Assembly: GCF_016722895.1 (NCBI RefSeq)
Contig: NZ_JAEQNA010000001.1
Span: 1,240,001-1,304,000 of the forward strand
Direction of reading: 5' to 3'
Length of the DNA stretch: 64,000 bases
Source of the DNA: Ramlibacter aurantiacus
GTDB taxonomy: Bacteria > Pseudomonadota > Gammaproteobacteria > Burkholderiales > Burkholderiaceae_C
Both the position numbers and the translations under genes were made by a program. Below are positions 1 through 7,645 of the stretch, one piece after another (the first letter of the stretch is position 1; each line of letters starts with the position of its first letter). The notes under the pieces are model-generated. The model did not search any database and was not told the DNA's origin. It saw only the letters and a program-made list of their open reading frames with translations.

Positions 1-242
1 GCGGCGCCTTCCTGCAGCTGTATCGCGAGGAAGGCTGGTACCTGGAGCGCACGGTTCACTACGTCGGGCGCGTGGGGCTGGACTACGTGAAGAAGCGCAT
101 CCTGGACGATCACGAGGGCCGCGAGGCGCTGTGGCAGCGCCTTCAGTTCGCGCTCGACGGCGAACCCGATCCCTGGTTCGAGTTCGACAAGGCGCGGGTG
201 GACGCGCGGCAGTTCCACAAGATCGAGGCGGTGAAGGCATGA
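1..242 (+). CDS. nirB: Nitrite reductase [NAD(P)H] large subunit, C-terminal end (partial)
   Basis: Only the last 79 codons are present; the gene begins before the window and ends in TGA at 240-242. The tail (YLERTVHYVGRVGLDYVKKR, then EGREALWQRLQFAL and WFEFDKARVDARQFHKIE) is the usual C-terminus of the assimilatory siroheme/[4Fe-4S] NirB/NasD protein, which reduces nitrite to ammonium in the cytoplasm with NAD(P)H. The stop overlaps the ATG of nirD (ATGA at 239-242), so the two subunits are translationally coupled. The nirD and nasA genes downstream support the call. Domains upstream of this tail cannot be judged. Confidence 0.88.
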   Translation, partial: GAFLQLYREEGWYLERTVHYVGRVGLDYVKKRILDDHEGREALWQRLQFALDGEPDPWFEFDKARVDARQFHKIEAVKA

Positions 243-634
243 ACATGGGCGACTGGACGCTGATCTGCCGGGTGGAGGACATCCCGGTGCTGGGCTCGCG
301 GCGCGTCGAGCGGTCGCGCGGCATGGACGTCGCGGTGTTCCGTAACGACGCGGACCAGGTGTTCGCCCTGCTCGATCGCTGCCCGCACCGGGGCGGCCCG
401 CTGTCGCAGGGCATCGTCTTCGGCACCAGCGTGGCCTGCCCGCTGCACAACTGGGTGATCGGCCTGGAAGGCGGCTGCGCGCAGGCGCCCGACGAGGGCT
501 GCACGCCGCGCTTTTCGGTGCGCGTGGAGGCCGGATCGGTCTACCTGAACGCCCTCGAGTTGGCCAGCCATGCGCTGGATGCGCAGGCCCCCGTGGCCGG
601 GCCGGCGCGGCACATCGCCATCAAGGTCGCCTGA
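239..634 (+). CDS. nirD: Nitrite reductase small subunit, Rieske-type
   Basis: A 131-residue protein that starts at the ATG overlapping the nirB stop. It is a Rieske-fold partner of NirB for cytoplasmic nitrite reduction. The Rieske ligand pattern is complete: C48-P-H50, sixteen residues, C67-P-L-H70. Many dissimilatory NirD proteins (E. coli) lack these ligands, whereas NasE-like assimilatory subunits keep them, so this one probably binds a [2Fe-2S] cluster. A second ATG two codons in (245) is an alternative start. nasA begins 12 bases after the stop. Confidence 0.9.
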   Translation: MNMGDWTLICRVEDIPVLGSRRVERSRGMDVAVFRNDADQVFALLDRCPHRGGPLSQGIVFGTSVACPLHNWVIGLEGGCAQAPDEGCTPRFSVRVEAGSVYLNALELASHALDAQAPVAGPARHIAIKVA

Positions 635-645
635 GACGCGCCCGC

Positions 646-3441
646 ATGCCCAGCGAAACCCGGTCCACCTGCCCCTATTGCGGCGTCGGCTGCGGCGTGA
701 TCATCGAGTCCGATGGGGCGCAGATCACCGGCGTGCGCGGCGACCCCGAGCACCCCGCGAATTTCGGCCGGCTGTGCAGCAAGGGCTCGACCCTGCACCT
801 GACCGCCGCCGCGCCCATCACCCGACACGACCGCTTGCTGCATCCCATGCTGCGGGCGCGCCGGGGCGACGCCCTGCAGCGCACGGACTGGGACACCGCG
901 CTGGATACGACGGCCCGGCAGTTCGCGCGGGTGATCCGCGCCCACGGACCCGACGCCGTGGGCTTCTACGTCTCCGGCCAGTTGCTGACCGAGGACTACT
1001 ACGTCTTCAACAAGCTGGCCAAGGGCCTGGTGGGCACCAACAACATCGACACCAACTCGCGGCTTTGCATGAGCAGCGCGGTGGCCGGCTACAAGCTCAC
1101 GCTGGGCGCCGACGCGCCGCCGTGCAGCTACGAGGACGTGGAGCAGGCCGACTGCCTGTTCATCGTCGGCAGCAACGCGGCCTGGGCGCACCCGGTGCTG
1201 TTCCGGCGCATCGAGCAAGCCAAGGCGATGCGGCCCGACATGAAGATCATCGTGTGCGACCCGCGCCGCACCGACACCGCCGGCCTGGCCGACCTGTTCC
1301 TGCCGATCCAGCCGGGCACCGACGTGATGCTGTTCCACGGCCTGCTGCACATCATGCTGTGGGAGGGCTGGACCCAGCCCGACTGGATCGCGCGCCACAC
1401 CAGCGGCTTCGACGCGCTGAAGGCCCGGGTGCGCGAGTGCACGCCCGAGGCGGTGGCCCAGGCCTGCGGCATTCCGGCGGCCGACCTGCTCACCGCCGCG
1501 CGCTGGTTCGCCACCTCGCCCTCGACGCTCAGCCTCTATTGCCAAGGCCTCAACCAGTCGGCCAGCGGCACCGCCAAGAACGCCGCGCTGATCAACCTGC
1601 ACCTGGCGACGGCGCAGATCGGCCGCGCCGGCTGCGGCCCCTTCTCCCTCACCGGCCAGCCCAATGCCATGGGCGGCCGCGAAGTGGGCGGGCTGGCCAA
1701 CCTCCTGTCGGCGCATCGCGACCTGGCCAACCCGCAGCATCGCGCCGAGGTCGCCGCGCTCTGGGGCGTGCCTTCGGTGCCGGACAAGCCGGGCCGAACG
1801 GCGGTGGAGATGTTCCAGGCCGCCGCCGATGGCGAGATCCGCGCCCTGTGGATCGCGTGCACCAATCCCGCGCAATCCATGCCCGACCAGGCCACGGTGC
1901 GCCGCGCCCTCGAGCGCGCCGAGTTCGTCGTGCTGCAGGAGGCCTTCGCCACCACCGCCACCGCCGACTTCGCCGACCTGCTGCTGCCGGCGACCAGTTG
2001 GGGCGAGAAAGACGGCACCGTGACCAACAGCGAGCGCCGCATCAGCCGCGTGCGCCCGGCCGTCCCGGCACCCGGCCAGGCCCGGCACGACTGGGCCATC
2101 GCGGTCGATGTCGCGCGCCGGCTGGAGCGGTTGCTCCCCTCGCGGGCAGGCGCCGTCCCGAGCCTGTTCCCCTACGCCAGCCCCGAATCGGTCTGGCTCG
2201 AACACCGAGAGTCCACCCGCGGCCGCGACCTCGACATCACCGGCCTGGGCTACGCCCTGCTCGATCGCCGGCCCGAGCAGTGGCCCATGCCCGAAGGGGC
2301 GGCGGCAGGCCGGGCGCGCCTCTACGAAGACGGCGTGTTCCCCACGGCCGACGGCCGCGCCCGCTTCGCCGACGTGGCCTGGCAGCCGCTGGCCGAGCCG
2401 CGCGAGTCGCGCTATCCCTTTTCCCTCACCACCGGGCGCCTGCGCGACCAGTGGCACGGCATGAGCCGCACCGGCACGCTGGGCCGGCTGTTCGGCCACG
2501 TGCCCGAGCCGTCGGTGCAGATGCACCCGCAGGACATGGCCCGCACCGGCCTGGGCGAAGGCGACCTGGTGCACCTCACCTCGCGCCGCGGCTCCATCGT
2601 GGTGCCGGTGCAGGCCAGCGACGAGCTCGGCCTGGGCCAGGCCTTCATGGGCATGCACTGGGGCGGGGAGTTCCTGGGTGGCGTGTCCAGCACCGGCCAC
2701 CGGCTGGCGGGCGTGAACGCCATCACCACGTCGGCCTTCTGCCCCAGCTCCAAGCAGCCCGAACTGAAGCACGCCGCGGTCAAGATCATGAAGGCCGAAC
2801 TGCCGTGGCAGCTGCTGGCCATGGCCTGGCTGCCGCCGGAGCAGGCGCTGGCCGCGCGGACCGCGCTGCGCCAGTTGATGGAGCGCTTCCCCTTCGCCAC
2901 CTGCGTGCCCTTCGGGCGCGAGCGCAGCGGCGTGCTGTTCCGCGCGGCGGCCTACGAGCCGGCGTCGCTGGGGCTGCTGTCGCAGTTGGAGACGCTGCTG
3001 GGCATGGCCGGCGACCAGGGCGTGCGCTATGCCGACCCACGCCGCGGCCAGCACCGGGCGGTGCGGCTGGTCAGGCAGGGCGCGCAGAGCCGGCTCGAGG
3101 CCTTCCTGCTGGCCGGCGACACGCGCTCGCAGGCCTGGATCCGCGCCCTGCTGCAGGACGAGCTCGATGCGCGCAGCTACGGCCGCCTGCTGCTGGCACC
3201 CGGCGCCAAGCCACCGGTGGCGATCGCGCCCAGGGGTCGACAGGTCTGCGGCTGCCTGGACGTGAGCGAGCCCGCCATCCAGCGCAACCTGGCCAGCTGC
3301 CAGGGCACGCCCGAAGAGCGCCTGGCCCAGCTGCAGCAAGACCTGCGCTGCGGCACCCAGTGCGGCTCCTGCGTCCCCGAACTCAAGCGCCTCGTGCGGG
3401 CGCAAATTCCCATATCGCCAGAAGTCATGAGTCATTCATGA
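646..3441 (+). CDS. nasA: Assimilatory nitrate reductase catalytic subunit
   Basis: A 931-residue bis-MGD molybdoenzyme that reduces nitrate to nitrite in the cytoplasm and feeds NirBD. The N-terminal [4Fe-4S] motif is C9-x2-C12-x3-C16-x27-C44. The body has the molybdopterin oxidoreductase and dinucleotide-binding domains. From about residue 866 there is a BFD-like [2Fe-2S] domain (CGC at 868-870, then C902, C906 and C909). That extra C-terminal cluster domain is typical of NasA/NasC that take electrons from a NasB-type reductase or ferredoxin. No NasB gene is visible, so the electron donor is unknown. The stop (TGA 3439-3441) overlaps the next ATG. Confidence 0.92.
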   Translation: MPSETRSTCPYCGVGCGVIIESDGAQITGVRGDPEHPANFGRLCSKGSTLHLTAAAPITRHDRLLHPMLRARRGDALQRTDWDTALDTTARQFARVIRAHGPDAVGFYVSGQLLTEDYYVFNKLAKGLVGTNNIDTNSRLCMSSAVAGYKLTLGADAPPCSYEDVEQADCLFIVGSNAAWAHPVLFRRIEQAKAMRPDMKIIVCDPRRTDTAGLADLFLPIQPGTDVMLFHGLLHIMLWEGWTQPDWIARHTSGFDALKARVRECTPEAVAQACGIPAADLLTAARWFATSPSTLSLYCQGLNQSASGTAKNAALINLHLATAQIGRAGCGPFSLTGQPNAMGGREVGGLANLLSAHRDLANPQHRAEVAALWGVPSVPDKPGRTAVEMFQAAADGEIRALWIACTNPAQSMPDQATVRRALERAEFVVLQEAFATTATADFADLLLPATSWGEKDGTVTNSERRISRVRPAVPAPGQARHDWAIAVDVARRLERLLPSRAGAVPSLFPYASPESVWLEHRESTRGRDLDITGLGYALLDRRPEQWPMPEGAAAGRARLYEDGVFPTADGRARFADVAWQPLAEPRESRYPFSLTTGRLRDQWHGMSRTGTLGRLFGHVPEPSVQMHPQDMARTGLGEGDLVHLTSRRGSIVVPVQASDELGLGQAFMGMHWGGEFLGGVSSTGHRLAGVNAITTSAFCPSSKQPELKHAAVKIMKAELPWQLLAMAWLPPEQALAARTALRQLMERFPFATCVPFGRERSGVLFRAAAYEPASLGLLSQLETLLGMAGDQGVRYADPRRGQHRAVRLVRQGAQSRLEAFLLAGDTRSQAWIRALLQDELDARSYGRLLLAPGAKPPVAIAPRGRQVCGCLDVSEPAIQRNLASCQGTPEERLAQLQQDLRCGTQCGSCVPELKRLVRAQIPISPEVMSHS

Positions 3442-4361
3442 CAATGGCGGCGATGGCATCTATCAGTCACTACATCCGCGAGATCGGCCGGGGCAAGCAG
3501 GGCGCCCGATCCTTGGGCCGCGAGCAGGCGGCCGACCTGTTCGCGCAGGTGCTCGACGGCGCGGTGACCGATTTGGAGATCGGCGCCTTCTGCCTGGCCA
3601 TGCGCATCAAGGGCGAGACGCCGCAGGAGATGGCCGGCTTCCTCGACGCCACCGCCGCGCGCACGGCGCTCGTTCCGGCGGGTGCGCAGCCGCTCGTGGT
3701 GCTGCCCAGCTACAACGGGGCGCGCAAGCTGCCGGTGCTCACGCCGCTGCTGGGCCTGTTGCTCGCGCGGCGCGGCCTGCCGGTGGCGATCCACGGCACG
3801 TCCACCGAGAGCCGGCGCGTGTTCGTCGACGAGGTGCTGACCGCCCTGGACCTCGAGCCCCGACGCCACGTGGCCGAGGTCGCGCCCGGCGAGCTGGCCT
3901 TTTTCCCGACCGAACTGCTGTGCCCGGGCCTGAAGCGCCTGCTGGACGTGCGGCGGGTGGTCGGCTTGCGCAACTCGGCCCACAGCCTGGTCAAGCTCAT
4001 GAACCCCTCGGCGGGACGCGCGGTGATCGTGAGCAGCTACACCCATCCCGAGTACGCGGTGTCCATGGCCGAGGTGTTCAAGCTCGTCGGCGCCACGGCG
4101 CTGCTGTTGCGTGGCACCGAGGGCGAGGTGGTGGCCGATGCCCGGCGGCTGCCGCAGATGGACGGCTTCGTGCGTGGCGAGCATGTGCCGCTGGAGCCCG
4201 GGCGCAAGGGCACGCTGACCGACCTGCCCGACTGGCCCGAGGGCACCGACGCCGGCGCCACCGCCACCTACATCCGCGAGGTGCTGGACGGCCGCCGCCC
4301 CACGCCGCAGGCTCTGCGCGTGCAGGTGGAACATATCTTGCGACTGGCCCTCGCATCATGA
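3438..4361 (+). CDS. ybiB: YbiB/TrpD2-family protein (glycosyltransferase family 3 fold)
   Basis: A 307-residue protein starting at an ATG that overlaps the nasA stop by four bases. The N-terminal helical segment (ISHYIREIGRGK, LFAQVLDGAVTDLEIGAFCLAMRIKGET) and the following glycosyltransferase-3 domain (VVLPSYNGARKLPVLTPLLG; NSAHSLVKLMNPS) match the YbiB/TrpD2 group. Members resemble anthranilate phosphoribosyltransferase but are reported to bind nucleic acid rather than make tryptophan. Its place between nasA and cobA is a recurring betaproteobacterial arrangement, but its role in nitrogen assimilation is not known. The stop again overlaps the next ATG. Confidence 0.8.
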   Translation: MTMAAMASISHYIREIGRGKQGARSLGREQAADLFAQVLDGAVTDLEIGAFCLAMRIKGETPQEMAGFLDATAARTALVPAGAQPLVVLPSYNGARKLPVLTPLLGLLLARRGLPVAIHGTSTESRRVFVDEVLTALDLEPRRHVAEVAPGELAFFPTELLCPGLKRLLDVRRVVGLRNSAHSLVKLMNPSAGRAVIVSSYTHPEYAVSMAEVFKLVGATALLLRGTEGEVVADARRLPQMDGFVRGEHVPLEPGRKGTLTDLPDWPEGTDAGATATYIREVLDGRRPTPQALRVQVEHILRLALAS

Positions 4362-5137
4362 GGACGACGAACATGCAAGGCACCGTGACCCTGGTGGGCG
4401 CCGGCCCCGGCGATCCCGAACTGCTCACACTCAAGGCGGTGCGAGCCATCCGCGCGGCCACGGTGCTGCTGGTCGACGACCTGGTCGGCGACGAGGTCGT
4501 GGCCCTCGCCGATCCTGGCGCGCGGATCGTGCACGTGGGCAAGCGCGGCGGCTGCAAGAGCACGCCGCAGGCCTTCATCGAGAAGCTGATGGTGATTGCC
4601 GCGCGGGAAGGCGAGACGGTGGTGCGGCTCAAGGGCGGCGACCCCTTCATCTTCGGCCGCGGCGGCGAGGAACTGGAGCACCTGCGCGCGGCCGGCATCG
4701 AGGTGCGCGTGGTCAACGGCATCACCGCCGGGCTGGCCGCGGTGAGCTCGCTGGGCGTGCCGCTGACACACCGGGAGCATGCGCACGGCGTGGTCTTCGT
4801 CACCGGCCATGCCAAGCCGGGCGAGCGCGGCGTCGACTGGGCGCGGCTGGCCGCGACGGCGTGCGACGCGCGCCTGACGCTGGTGATCTACATGGGCGTG
4901 AGCGGGGTCGAGCAGATCGCGCAGGGGCTTCTCGCGGGGCTACCCGCGGCCACGCCGGCGGCCGTCATCCAGCACGCCAGCCTGCCGCAGCAGCGGCATG
5001 TGGCGTGCACCCTCGGGGAACTTGCCAGGACCGTGGCTCGTGAAGGCGTGGCCAGCCCGGCGGTGATCGTGATCGGGGACGTGATGTCGGGCCTGGCCGC
5101 GGCGGCGCGGGGCCAGCAGCTGTCGCGGGTGGCGTGA
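4358..5137 (+). CDS. cobA: Uroporphyrinogen-III C-methyltransferase
   Basis: A 259-residue SAM-dependent enzyme that methylates uroporphyrinogen III to precorrin-2, the first step to siroheme, which NirB needs. Family loops are clear: GAGPGDPELLTLKA near the N-terminus, VVRLKGGDPFIFGRGGEE in the middle and VVNGITAGLAAVSSLGVPLT after it. It lacks the N-terminal dehydrogenase/ferrochelatase half of CysG, so those steps must be encoded elsewhere. The ATG at 4358 overlaps the ybiB stop; a second in-frame ATG at 4373 is possible. It is the last gene of the operon. Confidence 0.92.
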   Translation: MRTTNMQGTVTLVGAGPGDPELLTLKAVRAIRAATVLLVDDLVGDEVVALADPGARIVHVGKRGGCKSTPQAFIEKLMVIAAREGETVVRLKGGDPFIFGRGGEELEHLRAAGIEVRVVNGITAGLAAVSSLGVPLTHREHAHGVVFVTGHAKPGERGVDWARLAATACDARLTLVIYMGVSGVEQIAQGLLAGLPAATPAAVIQHASLPQQRHVACTLGELARTVAREGVASPAVIVIGDVMSGLAAAARGQQLSRVA

Positions 5138-5180
5138 GTCGTTCGGGCACCCTCTGACAAGGTCTCAAAGCACCACCCGC

Positions 5181-5510
5181 CGTTCGGGCTGTCGAAGCCT
5201 GCATCGCACCTCGGGCCCTTCGACGGGCTCAGGGTGAACGGACGGGGCGCAAATTCCGTTCGGGCTGAGCCCGTCGAAGCCTGCACCGCGCGGCGTGCCC
5301 TTCGACAAGCTCAGGGTGAACGGGCGAGGCGCAAATTCCGTTCGGGCTGAGCCCGTCGAAGCCTGCACCGCGCGACGGGCCCTTCGACAAGCTCAGGGTG
5401 AACGGGCGAGGCGCAAATTCCGTTCGGGCTGAGCCCGTCGAAGCCTGCACCGCGCGACGTGCCCTTCGACAAGCTCAGGGTGAACGGGCGAGGCTCAGGG
5501 TGAACGGGCC
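5181..5510. repeat. Four tandem 82-bp REP-like units with imperfect inverted arms
   Basis: Units begin with CGTTCGGGCT at 5181, 5257, 5339 and 5421. The last three are spaced exactly 82 bases. The first is 76 bases because it lacks GAGCCC. A broken extra end (CTCAGGGTGAACGGGCC) follows to 5510. In each unit the arm CCGTTCGGGCTGAGCC...GTCGAAG is an imperfect reverse complement (about 19 of 24 bases) of CTTCGAC...GCTCAGGGTGAACGG, so each can fold into a long hairpin. The array fills the gap (5138-5515) between the convergent cobA and enolase genes. The conserved units leave no room for CRISPR-style variable spacers. Confidence 0.9.
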
Positions 5511-5515
5511 GGGCC

Positions 5516-6676
5516 CTACCAGGGCAGGAGCTGCGATTCCTTCAATTCGATCCCGAACCCCGGCGCATCCGAGGGCCGCACCTTGCCGTCCACCGGCACC
5601 GGCACACCTGGAATCTTCATCGCCTCGGCCAGCGGCACGCCCGGGTCGGACCCCAGCCAGTACTCCGCCAGCGAGGCCTCGGGCAGCGCGAAGTGGAAGT
5701 GCTGGCCGAAGGGCAGGCCGGCGCCCGAATGCGGAATCGTGGCCAGGCCCGCGGCCTCGCCGATGGTGTAGACCTTCAGCGCCTCGGTGAGCCCGCCCAG
5801 CCAGCGGATCTCCGGTTGCAGCACGTCGACGCAGCGCCGGTCGACCAGTTCACGGAAGGCGTGCCGGCCCTTGTGGTCCTCGCCGGTGGCAATGGGCAGC
5901 GTGGGCACCGCGCGCTTGAGCGCCACCAGGCCGTCGGTGTCGTGCGGCATCAGCGGCTCCTCGATCCAGCGCAGCCGGTAGGGCTTGAGGCGCTCCATCA
6001 GCCGGGCGGCGAAGTCGACGTTGAAGGACATCACCGGGTTGAACATCAGGTCGGCGTCGGGCCCCACCGCCTCGCGGGCCCGGGCGATCTTTTCCTCCAG
6101 CCGGTTCAGGCCCTCGGTGCCCTCTTCGTAGTGCACCGGGTTGCTCACCTTGAAGGCCTTGAAGCCCAGCTCCATCGACCAATCGAGGTCGTCGCTGGTG
6201 GCATAGCAGGCGATGGCTTCGCGGCAGGGCCCGCCGATCAGGCTGTAGACCGGCACCCCCAGCAGCTTGCCCTTCAAGTCCCACAGCGCCAGGTCGATCG
6301 CGCTGCGCGCCACCGAGGTGAGGCCGGTGGGCCCGAAGCGCTGGGTGGAACGCCACATCAGGTCGGCCAGGAACTCGATGGCCAGGCAGTCGCGCCCCTC
6401 CAGCAGCGGTGCGTAGTGCTCGCGCACCAGCGGCTCGACCAGGTTGCCCCAGTGGCACACGCCCAGGCCCCAGGTGCCGTCCTCGGCCGTCACCTGCACC
6501 CACATCTCGCCGGCCACCTCGCCCGGGATCTTGCGCAACTGGCGCGGGAATTCGGGGTACTTGTTGATCGGGAAGGCCCGGCGCGCCGACTGGTTGTAGC
6601 TCGGCCGGCGCGGCGTGGTGACGACCGGCCGGGCCGGCAGGTCCAGGCGCACCGCCCGGATGGACTTGATCTTCAT
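5516..6676 (-). CDS. Enolase-superfamily (mandelate racemase/MLE) protein, L-rhamnonate dehydratase-like
   Basis: A 386-residue protein with an N-terminal capping domain and a C-terminal TIM barrel. The C-terminal stretch (LAEYWLGSDPGVPLAEAMKI, then VPVDGKVRPSDAPGFGIEL) resembles the L-rhamnonate dehydratase group. Candidate active-site parts are K173/K176 (GFKAFKV), E239 (WIEEP), E266 (TGEDH) and H316 (IPHSG). The residue at the usual first metal ligand is N213 (LMFNPVMSF) where RhmD has Asp, and the Asp partner of the catalytic His appears as E289 (QPEIRW). The substrate is therefore uncertain. It lies 8 bases downstream of the IclR gene and is probably co-transcribed with it. Confidence 0.75.
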   Translation of the reverse strand: MKIKSIRAVRLDLPARPVVTTPRRPSYNQSARRAFPINKYPEFPRQLRKIPGEVAGEMWVQVTAEDGTWGLGVCHWGNLVEPLVREHYAPLLEGRDCLAIEFLADLMWRSTQRFGPTGLTSVARSAIDLALWDLKGKLLGVPVYSLIGGPCREAIACYATSDDLDWSMELGFKAFKVSNPVHYEEGTEGLNRLEEKIARAREAVGPDADLMFNPVMSFNVDFAARLMERLKPYRLRWIEEPLMPHDTDGLVALKRAVPTLPIATGEDHKGRHAFRELVDRRCVDVLQPEIRWLGGLTEALKVYTIGEAAGLATIPHSGAGLPFGQHFHFALPEASLAEYWLGSDPGVPLAEAMKIPGVPVPVDGKVRPSDAPGFGIELKESQLLPW

Positions 6677-6684
6677 GCGGGCTC

Positions 6685-7479
6685 CTACTGCAGCATGTGC
6701 GAGATCAGCTCGGCCGTCTCCAGCGCGGCGGGAACCTCGGCCTCCAGCGCTTCGAGCGACCGCCCGGCGATGCTGATGGCGGCGGCCGGCCGCTCGGCAC
6801 CGTCGAACACGGGCACCGCGATGCAGCACGAAGTGGCCGTGTTCTCGCGGAATTCGGTGGACCAGCCGCGGTCGCGCGTGGCGTCGAGCTCGGCCAGCAG
6901 CGCCGGCACCGAGGTCAGGGTGTTGGGCGTGCGCGCCACCATCGGCCGCTCGGCCAGGATGGCCTGCACCTGCGCCTGCGGCAGCCAGGCCAGGATGGCC
7001 TTGCCCAGGCCGCAACAGTGCACCGGCACGGTGCGCCCGAAGCGCGAGTAGATGGTGGGCAGGTGCGGCTTGTCGGCGCCGGCCAGGATCATGATGCGCC
7101 CCTGGTGCAGCACGCCCATGTTCACCCGCGTGTTGAGCTTCTGCGCCAGCGCCTGCAGGTGCGGCAGGGCATCGGTGCGCAGCCGGTGCGTGTCCAGCAG
7201 GCGCGAGGCCAGCGGCAGCACCGACAGGCCGATGGACAACCGGGCGTCGCGCGGGTTCTGCTGCAGGAAACCGGCGGCGACCAGCGTCTGCACCAGCCGG
7301 TGCGTGGTGGGCCGGCTCATGCCGGCGATCACGGCCAGCTCGCCGATGGTGGGCGGGTGTTCGCACTGACCCACCTTGTCCAGCAAGGCCAGCGCCTTGC
7401 CCAGCGTCTTGACCATGGCCTGGGGTGACGCCTCACCCATGTTGGCTTCTGCCTCCGGCACAGCGGCTGCCATCTCCAC
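6685..7479 (-). CDS. IclR-family transcriptional regulator
   Basis: A 264-residue regulator. An N-terminal winged helix-turn-helix (about residues 22-85, with TIGELAVIAGMSRPTTHRLV) precedes the IclR effector domain (VNMGVLHQGRIMIL; VPVHCCGLGKAILAWL; GWSTEFRENTATSCCIAVPV). IclR proteins usually repress or activate a neighbouring catabolic operon and respond to a small acid. It diverges from the ABC-transporter operon, and a perfect inverted repeat at 7526-7546 in between is a likely operator. The start could also be the ATG 13 codons downstream (7440). Confidence 0.88.
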   Translation of the reverse strand: MEMAAAVPEAEANMGEASPQAMVKTLGKALALLDKVGQCEHPPTIGELAVIAGMSRPTTHRLVQTLVAAGFLQQNPRDARLSIGLSVLPLASRLLDTHRLRTDALPHLQALAQKLNTRVNMGVLHQGRIMILAGADKPHLPTIYSRFGRTVPVHCCGLGKAILAWLPQAQVQAILAERPMVARTPNTLTSVPALLAELDATRDRGWSTEFRENTATSCCIAVPVFDGAERPAAAISIAGRSLEALEAEVPAALETAELISHMLQ

Positions 7480-7525
7480 TCCGTCTCATGTCGATGCCCG
7501 CAAGCCTACCGCAAAGCGCAGACGG

Positions 7526-7546
7526 CTTGTCCACAATCTGGACAAG
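7526..7546. promoter_or_regulatory. Perfect inverted repeat, putative IclR operator
   Basis: CTTGTCCA at 7526-7533 and TGGACAAG at 7539-7546 are exact reverse complements separated by five bases. A further ATGTCC lies just right at 7547-7552. The site is in the divergent gap between the IclR gene (starts 7479, minus) and the ABC operon (plus). IclR-type regulators bind short palindromes of this kind. Binding itself is inferred. Confidence 0.65.
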
Positions 7547-7645
7547 ATGTCCTCCGGGTAAACGAGAGCACCCGTTCGTGACCGAGCGTCACATCATTCG
7601 GGCGCAGTTTCCGTCGTGACTCGTCGCTCAAAGGAAGTAGCTCAG

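Noticed and set aside
541-3435. A 964-codon open frame antisense to nasA
   Set aside because: GC-rich third positions keep the opposite strand open. The plus-strand frame has intact molybdoenzyme and Fe-S motifs, while the antisense product has no recognisable domain and an His/Arg/Ala/Gly-rich shadow composition.
5181-5510. Possible CRISPR array
   Set aside because: The units are tandem and continuous, with no unique spacers, and no cas genes are present.
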